Shown here in pieces: positions 6,514-10,065 of a stretch of DNA of 10,065 bases. Origin of the DNA: an uncultured bacterium (GTDB lineage Bacteria > Cyanobacteriota > Vampirovibrionia > Gastranaerophilales > Gastranaerophilaceae); assembly GCA_900554095.1 (NCBI GenBank), contig USGC01000051.1, positions 1 through 10,065 on the forward strand. Reading direction: 5' to 3'. Within the stretch, counting starts at the first letter, position 1; each line of letters starts with the position of its first letter. A model generated the notes under the pieces. It had not been told where the DNA came from, did no database searches, and saw only the letters and a list, made by a program, of their open reading frames with translations. A program made the translations under genes and the position numbers.

Positions 6514-6540
6514 TAAGCGGGCTTTTAAAGTCCGCTTATT
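6514..6540 (+). terminator. Terminator after the Tyr-rich coiled-coil gene
   Basis: TAAGCGGGCTT (6514-6524) pairs with AAGTCCGCTTA (6528-6538) over 11 pairs, including one G-T pair, with a three-base loop. The tract after it is T-rich but broken by A. It lies 12 bases past the stop at 6501, and the next start codon is only 20 bases further on. Confidence 0.65.
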
Positions 6541-6557
6541 TATTATATTATATTTAT

Positions 6558-7541
6558 ATGCTAAATACAAAAGAAAAACTCGGAGCCTTTATAGTACCAA
6601 CAGGAGTAGGCGCTTCTATCGGCGGCTACGCCGGTGATGCAAGCGTTTATGCAAAAAAGTTTTCGCAAATTTCAAAGCTTATAGTTAACCCTAATGTCGT
6701 TAACGCTGGCGGTTTTTCTGGCATAACGGATAACATGTTTTATGTTGAAGGCTATTCGCTCGATGAATTTTTTAAAGGAAATATCCAAATAAAGCCGTCT
6801 TACAGCAATAAAATCGGCATTGTTTTTGACAGAGCTATTCCTGAAGAAGTTTTAAACATACATATCAACACGCTTAACGCTGTTAAAACCGTTTACGGGG
6901 TGGAGATTGCTGGCTATGAAATCACACAAAACAATGTTGGCGTAGAGTTTTTTGTTAATGAAAGCGGAATTTCCACAGGCATTGTGAACAATATCGAAAC
7001 CTTAAATCCGGCTGTTAAGAACCTCTTAAGCCTCGGGGCTGAAGCAGTTGCCATTGTGTGTTTGTTTGAAGATCCTGAAAATGATGACGGGGCATACGCA
7101 AACGGCAGCGGAGTCGATCCGGTCGGAGGAGTTGAGGGAATTCTTTCTCACTACATCTCGAAAGAATTTCAAATTCCGTGTGCACATTCGCCAGCATTCA
7201 GAGATTTTTCAATCTCAACCGAAATTGTTAATCCCAAAGCGTCTTCAGAATACATCACTCCGACTTTTTTGCCATGCGTTCTTTTGGGTTTGAACAACGC
7301 GCCAAAATTGGTTAAATCCGGCGGGATTTCAATAGATGAACTTGACTATCTCGTTATTCCTTTTAATTCAATCGGCTGTGTGCCCGTATTTGAATGTATA
7401 AAGCGCGGGATTAACATTTACGCAGTACAAGAAAATAAAACTGTTTTAAACGTAACCAACGAACAACTGCTGCAAACAGATAGAATTATTCAAACTCGCA
7501 CTTATGATGAGTGTTTAGATTTAATAACTTCTTCTCATTAA
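6558..7541 (+). CDS. DUF3326-like protein of unknown function
   Basis: This 327-residue protein resembles the DUF3326 family, which I associate with cyanobacteria and plastids and which has no established function. FIVPTGVGASIGGYAGDAS (11-29) opens the protein with a Gly-rich, nucleotide-loop-like segment. LIVNPNVVNAGGFSG (41-55), NGSGVDPVGGVEGILSHYIS (182-201) and IPCAHSPAFRDF (206-217) are other conserved-looking blocks. No signal peptide is present. The ATG at 6558 is chosen because the protein's conserved start follows it and the longer frame runs back through the preceding gene and its terminator. No ribosome-binding site is visible in the AT-only sequence before it. The last 21 bases overlap a minus-strand small gene. 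The family call is from memory and not verified by search. Confidence 0.85.
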   Translation: MLNTKEKLGAFIVPTGVGASIGGYAGDASVYAKKFSQISKLIVNPNVVNAGGFSGITDNMFYVEGYSLDEFFKGNIQIKPSYSNKIGIVFDRAIPEEVLNIHINTLNAVKTVYGVEIAGYEITQNNVGVEFFVNESGISTGIVNNIETLNPAVKNLLSLGAEAVAIVCLFEDPENDDGAYANGSGVDPVGGVEGILSHYISKEFQIPCAHSPAFRDFSISTEIVNPKASSEYITPTFLPCVLLGLNNAPKLVKSGGISIDELDYLVIPFNSIGCVPVFECIKRGINIYAVQENKTVLNVTNEQLLQTDRIIQTRTYDECLDLITSSH

Positions 7542-7700
7542 ATCAGAAAGCTTAACTTCTGCCACGGCCTTAACTGCCGGTTTTTTAGCAGCTTTTTCCA
7601 CCGGGGTAGCTGTCGTTTTGAATTGTGCCAGCCCGATTTTTTTGTCATCCTCACTTTTAAGCATAAAGATTTCTTTTAAAAATTTAATTACTTCTTGCAT
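7521..7700 (-). CDS. Hypothetical 59-residue protein overlapping the DUF3326-like gene
   Basis: This short minus-strand frame is easily missed. It begins MQEVIKFLKEIFMLKSEDDK and continues with IGLAQFKTT, an Ala/Lys/Pro/Val-rich linker (AAKKPAVKAVAEVK), then LSDLMRRSY. AGGAG lies six bases before the ATG, and a candidate promoter (TTGTAT, 18 bases, TATAAT) lies further upstream at 7799-7770. Codons are well formed throughout. The N-terminal 15 residues are amphipathic and the C-terminal helix is basic. It ends 21 bases inside the convergent DUF3326-like gene. No family is recognised. It could be a small adaptor or membrane-surface peptide. No terminator is visible past its end. Confidence 0.7.
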   Translation of the reverse strand: MQEVIKFLKEIFMLKSEDDKKIGLAQFKTTATPVEKAAKKPAVKAVAEVKLSDLMRRSY

Positions 7701-7769
7701 AATGTTCTCCTAACCGCAAGGTTTCTTTTAATTACATATTACATTAAAACCTTCGAATGTGCAAATTTC

Positions 7770-7799
7770 ATTATACTTTATGTTATATTATTAATACAA
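7770..7799 (-). promoter_or_regulatory. Candidate promoter of the 59-residue gene
   Basis: On the minus strand TTGTAT (7799-7794) and TATAAT (7775-7770) are separated by 18 bases. Transcription would give a leader of roughly 60 bases before the ATG at 7700. The same AT-rich stretch must also hold the promoter of the divergent plus-strand gene at 7838. Confidence 0.45.
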
Positions 7800-7837
7800 A
7801 GAGTAGTTTTGTAGTATTTGAATTAAGATTAAAAAGT

Positions 7838-8542
7838 ATGTTAAAATATTTTGATAATGAGAATTTTGAAAAAGCTTACAATATAATAAAACAGCCCCAG
7901 CCTCACCCGGTTTTAATACACATGCTTGAAACAGGAAATATTCCGGAACGTCAGGCTGCGGCACTGAAATTAGACATCCTCACCTCTAAAAGGGAGGCAG
8001 AGGCTTTATTAAGTAACCTTACAGGCCAGGACGGCAAAATCAGAGAAGCCGTGAGCGCCAAAATTAAAGAATTCAGTTATGATAACAGCTTGAGACTGCT
8101 GTTTAACCCTTGCGCAAATGTAGGCAAATTTCTTGATGCTATTGTTGACATTAACGGAAATATATGCAGAAATATAATCTGTGCAGTGAAAAATTTTAAA
8201 AATGATAAGGAATTCTGTAATCTTTTTATTAATGAATTAGTTAAAAGGACTTTTGATTTAGCAAATCAAGTTAAAGACTTTAAATTTGAAGAGGGCAAGT
8301 ACAAGATTAACAAAGAAGTTTTTAAGCTTTACTGGTATCTTGAAACAATTTATGAATTTTTTAACCTTATCAAGGACGAAGATTTGATTAAGATTATTGC
8401 AATAACCAAAAACATTGAAGAATATACCATTCGCGAAAAATCCGCAAAAATTTTGACAAATAATTTGAAAAATGATAAGTTAAAAGAGTTTAAAAAAGAA
8501 TTACAAGGAGACAAAAATTATTACGTAAGAAGATATAAGTAA
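7838..8542 (+). CDS. HEAT-repeat-like helical protein of unknown function
   Basis: This 234-residue protein shows short helical repeats of HEAT type: NIPERQAAALKLDIL (34-48), GKIREAVSAKIKEF (66-79) and YTIREKSAKILTNN (196-209), with a degenerate final YYVRRYK. Such helical-hairpin stacks usually mediate protein-protein contacts. The middle part (100-190) is rich in aromatic and hydrophobic residues and not recognisable. No signal peptide is seen. The ATG at 7838 is preferred because the open frame before it has low-complexity, non-protein-like composition and overlaps the divergent promoter region. No ribosome-binding site precedes it (AAGATTAAAAAGT). It stands alone: no terminator is visible in the 139 bases before the next gene. 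The repeat call is moderate; function is unknown. Confidence 0.75.
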   Translation: MLKYFDNENFEKAYNIIKQPQPHPVLIHMLETGNIPERQAAALKLDILTSKREAEALLSNLTGQDGKIREAVSAKIKEFSYDNSLRLLFNPCANVGKFLDAIVDINGNICRNIICAVKNFKNDKEFCNLFINELVKRTFDLANQVKDFKFEEGKYKINKEVFKLYWYLETIYEFFNLIKDEDLIKIIAITKNIEEYTIREKSAKILTNNLKNDKLKEFKKELQGDKNYYVRRYK

Positions 8543-8605
8543 TACATAGTTTTCGGCCATTTTTGATAAATTATGTTAAGAAACTTTTATAAATTTAGGC
8601 AATTT

Positions 8606-8637
8606 TTGATAACAAATATCCTTTATATATATAAGAG
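8606..8637 (+). promoter_or_regulatory. Promoter region of the ribbon-helix-helix gene, with direct repeats
   Basis: TTGATA at 8606-8611 is followed after 16 bases by TATATA (8628-8633), or after 18 by TATAAG. The -35 lies within ATTTTTGATAA (8602-8612), and an identical 11-base copy occurs 43 bases upstream (8559-8569). Direct repeats at the promoter of a ribbon-helix-helix gene are candidates for an autoregulatory operator. The -10 region is the 16-base element also present at 6068-6083. Confidence 0.5.
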
Positions 8638-8681
8638 TTAAACAAAAGATATCAGATGGGAAAAGATTAAAGGAGAAAACT

Positions 8682-8870
8682 ATGGCTAGAGTACTTATTT
8701 CAATGCCGGAAAGATTTTTAGATGAGATTGACAGCTTAGCGGAAAACGAAAACCGCACACGTTCTGAATTAATCCGGGAAGCACTCAGGACTTATATGTA
8801 CAGAAATCAAATTCGTAATACAAAACGTGCAGACAAAAACGCAGAACTTCTAGACGCACTTCTAGGATAA
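8682..8870 (+). CDS. Ribbon-helix-helix (CopG/Arc-type) DNA-binding protein
   Basis: This is a 62-residue, one-domain ribbon-helix-helix protein. RVLISMP (3-9) would form the DNA-contacting beta strand. RFLDEIDSLAENE (11-23) is the first helix. NRTRSELIREALRTYM (24-39) is the turn and second helix, with the family's RSELIREAL pattern. The C-terminal tail (40-62) is polar and charged, with AELLDALLG at the end. Such proteins bind DNA as dimers and often repress their own operon, frequently as antitoxins. AGGAG seven bases before the ATG supports the start. The next gene downstream encodes only 56 residues and does not resemble a ParE/RelE or MazF toxin, so a toxin-antitoxin reading is not supported. 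The family call is firm; the target is unknown. Confidence 0.9.
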   Translation: MARVLISMPERFLDEIDSLAENENRTRSELIREALRTYMYRNQIRNTKRADKNAELLDALLG

Positions 8871-8918
8871 AAAATTAACAGGGGAAAATAAAAACAGAAT
8901 ATGTTTTAGGGGGAAAAA

Positions 8919-9089
8919 ATGGAAATTAAAGAAAAAGATTATTTGATGTCAACAATTGAAGAATATTTCGCAATTTTAGATGAAGAAAATCAAATGCGCT
9001 CAAAAATGGTTGCAAAATCTTTGGCAAAATACTTGAAGAAAAATCAAACTACAACTAAATTTGACAAACTTGTTAATATCCAAGGCTAG
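8919..9089 (+). CDS. Hypothetical 56-residue protein downstream of the ribbon-helix-helix gene
   Basis: This small frame begins MEIKEKDYLMSTIEEYFAIL and is mostly helical and charged: ENQMRSKMVAKSLAKYLKKN (24-43), then a Thr/Lys-rich end closing with KLVNIQG. AGGGGG five to six bases before the ATG is a strong ribosome-binding site. It starts 48 bases after the ribbon-helix-helix stop with no terminator between, and a hairpin follows at 9162-9186, so the two genes probably form one operon. No cysteine, membrane segment or known toxin motif is visible. Its acidic N-terminal and basic C-terminal halves would suit a two-helix partner protein, which is inference only. It lies below common length cut-offs and may go unannotated. 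Confidence 0.7.
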   Translation: MEIKEKDYLMSTIEEYFAILDEENQMRSKMVAKSLAKYLKKNQTTTKFDKLVNIQG

Positions 9090-9161
9090 TCATTACTGAG
9101 GGAAATCATTTATCAAGGTCAGGTTGGAAGAAAATTTATTGGGGAAAAATTAATTGTGAAT

Positions 9162-9187
9162 AAGGTTCCGAAACTCTCGGAACCTTT
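9162..9187. terminator. Shared hairpin between the convergent ribbon-helix-helix operon and prepilin gene
   Basis: AAGGTTCCGA (9162-9171) and TCGGAACCTT (9177-9186) form a perfect ten-pair stem with a five-base loop. It sits 73 bases past the 56-residue gene and 12 bases past the minus-strand prepilin stop, so it can serve both. The T-tracts on either side are short, which lowers certainty. Confidence 0.6.
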
Positions 9188-9198
9188 GAGGTGTCAGA

Positions 9199-9951
9199 TT
9201 ATTTAAGCAAAAGTTCCTTTGTATCCATTCCGCCTTTTTCTATTACCATGCCGTTAATATATAAAATTAATTTATCTATATTTTTAGCTGACTTTCCTTG
9301 CAAAATAAATAAGTCATATCCCCACTTATTTGGGCCTTTTTTGCCATTGATGTCCAACATAAACAGACTTGGGTGCAAAAAGGTGCCATAAGACACCAAC
9401 ACACTGCCATCAGAAAGTACATACGCTTCTGAGCGATTTAAAATATTTTGCTGTTTCAGTCCTGAAACTCCTGACATTTCATTTTGCAGTTCTTCATCAG
9501 TCATATCAGGATTTTCTTCTTTTTTAATGTCGTCTGCCCCTTTATACTTAGGTATACAGCCGTTTTCAAAAGACTTTTCAGGGCATTTTTTGATAATTTT
9601 TAAATTTTTTAATAAATAATTTTCCGTGAAATCGCTACAGATAGCCAGGTTAACACTATCTGCGTAATTATTATTCAAACCATAATAACAATCAGGCCTT
9701 GCTCCATACTGAACAACTGATTTATCTATTGCCTGCGAGAGCATTGAATACGTTTTTTTAAATTGATTTTTAAGAATAATCTTTTCTGCTTTAGCAAGCA
9801 CAGCGGGCAGAGTCAATGCAGAAACAATTCCGATAATTCCAAGTGTAATTAAGACTTCAGCTAATGTAAATCCTCTATTTATTATTAAACCTTTTCCTTC
9901 CAGCAGGTAGTTCCGTTCAGCCCCCCCCCCCTGAAATTGTTTATTTTCCAT
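9199..9951 (-). CDS. Type IV prepilin-like protein with N-terminal methylation motif
   Basis: This 250-residue protein carries a prepilin signature. The leader ends INRG and cleavage is expected between G27 and F28. The conserved Glu follows at position five of the mature protein (E32). The hydrophobic helix LAEVLITLGIIGIVSALTLP (30-49) would assemble in the membrane or pilus, as for type II pseudopilins and type IV pilins processed by PilD. The globular part has four cysteines (88, 105, 123, 132) that may form disulfides. Near the C-terminus, LDINGKKGPNKWGYDLF (199-215) resembles segments common in prepilin-like proteins of this bacterial group. AGGAG nine bases before the ATG supports this start. 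The 27-residue leader is long and contains an 11-G tract (positions 9931-9921, codons 7-11), so reading frame may vary. A strong promoter lies upstream. Confidence 0.9.
   Translation of the reverse strand: MENKQFQGGGAERNYLLEGKGLIINRGFTLAEVLITLGIIGIVSALTLPAVLAKAEKIILKNQFKKTYSMLSQAIDKSVVQYGARPDCYYGLNNNYADSVNLAICSDFTENYLLKNLKIIKKCPEKSFENGCIPKYKGADDIKKEENPDMTDEELQNEMSGVSGLKQQNILNRSEAYVLSDGSVLVSYGTFLHPSLFMLDINGKKGPNKWGYDLFILQGKSAKNIDKLILYINGMVIEKGGMDTKELLLK
9921..9931 (-). repeat. G11 homopolymer within the prepilin leader
   Basis: Eleven consecutive G on the coding strand span codons 7-11 (Q-G-G-G-A) of the prepilin-like gene. Tracts of this length are prone to slipped-strand gain or loss of bases, and a change of one base would shift the frame ahead of the hydrophobic helix. 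It is the only comparably long G or C run I noticed in the window. Confidence 0.85.
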
Positions 9952-9996
9952 GTCTTTTCACTCCTTTTTAACTATTTAACTTTTTTAACTATTATC

Positions 9997-10024
9997 ATTA
10001 TACCTCTTTTTTTCAATTTTTCAA
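9997..10024 (-). promoter_or_regulatory. Promoter of the prepilin-like gene
   Basis: On the minus strand TTGAAA (10024-10019) and TATAAT (10002-9997) are separated by 16 bases. A second TTGAAA lies closer, at 10016-10011. Initiation near 9990 would give a leader of about 40 bases containing AGGAG. This is close to the vegetative consensus. Confidence 0.75.
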
Positions 10025-10065
10025 CATGTGTTATAAAAATTTTGTGTTATTTATACATATTCATT

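Noticed and set aside
6438..6557. Forty-residue upstream extension of the DUF3326-like protein
   Set aside because: It runs through the end of the preceding gene in another frame and through a terminator hairpin.
7757..7837. Twenty-seven-residue extension of the HEAT-like protein
   Set aside because: It overlaps the divergent promoter region and has unprotein-like composition; the helical domain begins at MLKYFDNENF.
8901..8909. Minimal frame ATG-TTT-TAG after GGGGAAAA
   Set aside because: Two codons with over-long spacing from the G-run; a regulatory mini-frame cannot be supported from one sequence.
8682..9089. Classical toxin-antitoxin module
   Set aside because: The second gene encodes 56 charged residues without ParE/RelE, MazF, HipA or VapC features.
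9156..9206. GTG-initiated 16-codon frame across the terminator hairpin
   Set aside because: Poor spacing from the upstream GGGG, and the frame is mostly hairpin sequence.
1..10065. CRISPR array, insertion sequence or prophage
   Set aside because: No regularly spaced repeats, transposase, terminal inverted repeats or phage genes are seen; the genes are ordinary chromosomal ones.

Overview
This AT-rich window (by eye about one third G+C) reads like chromosomal DNA from a gut-type, non-photosynthetic relative of the cyanobacteria (Gastranaerophilales/Vampirovibrionia, formerly Melainabacteria). The assignment is inference. It rests on the prepilin start RGFTLAEVLITLGIIGIVSA followed by a DINGKKGPNKWG-type segment, on a three-part AMIN plus Amidase_3 cell-wall amidase, and on a DUF3326-like protein, a family I associate with cyanobacteria and plastids. 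No phage, transposase or CRISPR array is visible.

Left part (1-775): a ribosome-binding site sits at the extreme left edge, for a minus-strand gene lying outside the window. It is preceded by tandem TTAACA-like decamers. Next comes a minus-strand tRNA-Arg(ACG) with its own terminator and a likely promoter. Between promoter and tRNA lies a 100-base tRNA-derived patch with a direct copy of the tRNA 5' end and a 17-base antisense copy of its D-arm region. A single-domain LuxR-type regulator and a strong terminator follow.

Middle part (795-5936): a well-formed promoter drives a secreted N-acetylmuramoyl-L-alanine amidase, with murI (glutamate racemase) overlapping its end, so peptidoglycan hydrolysis and D-Glu supply are coupled. 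cobO (corrinoid adenosyltransferase) converges on murI and shares its TTAA stop. It diverges from a 5-formyltetrahydrofolate cyclo-ligase gene. Then come a minus-strand, Met/Gln-rich coiled-coil protein and clpP, each with its own terminator.

Right part (6109-10065): a second Cys-free coiled-coil protein, the DUF3326-like gene, a 59-residue minus-strand gene overlapping its 3' end, a HEAT-repeat-like protein, a ribbon-helix-helix regulator followed by an unannotated 56-residue protein, and a minus-strand prepilin-like gene with an 11-G homopolymer near its start codon.

Most genes are single-gene or two-gene units with recognisable promoters or hairpin terminators. Genes divide into those with a clear AGGAG-type ribosome-binding site and those with none. 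The leads most worth following are the tRNA-derived antisense element, the possibly phase-variable prepilin gene, the probable ATT start of murI, and the two short genes missed by ordinary length cut-offs.
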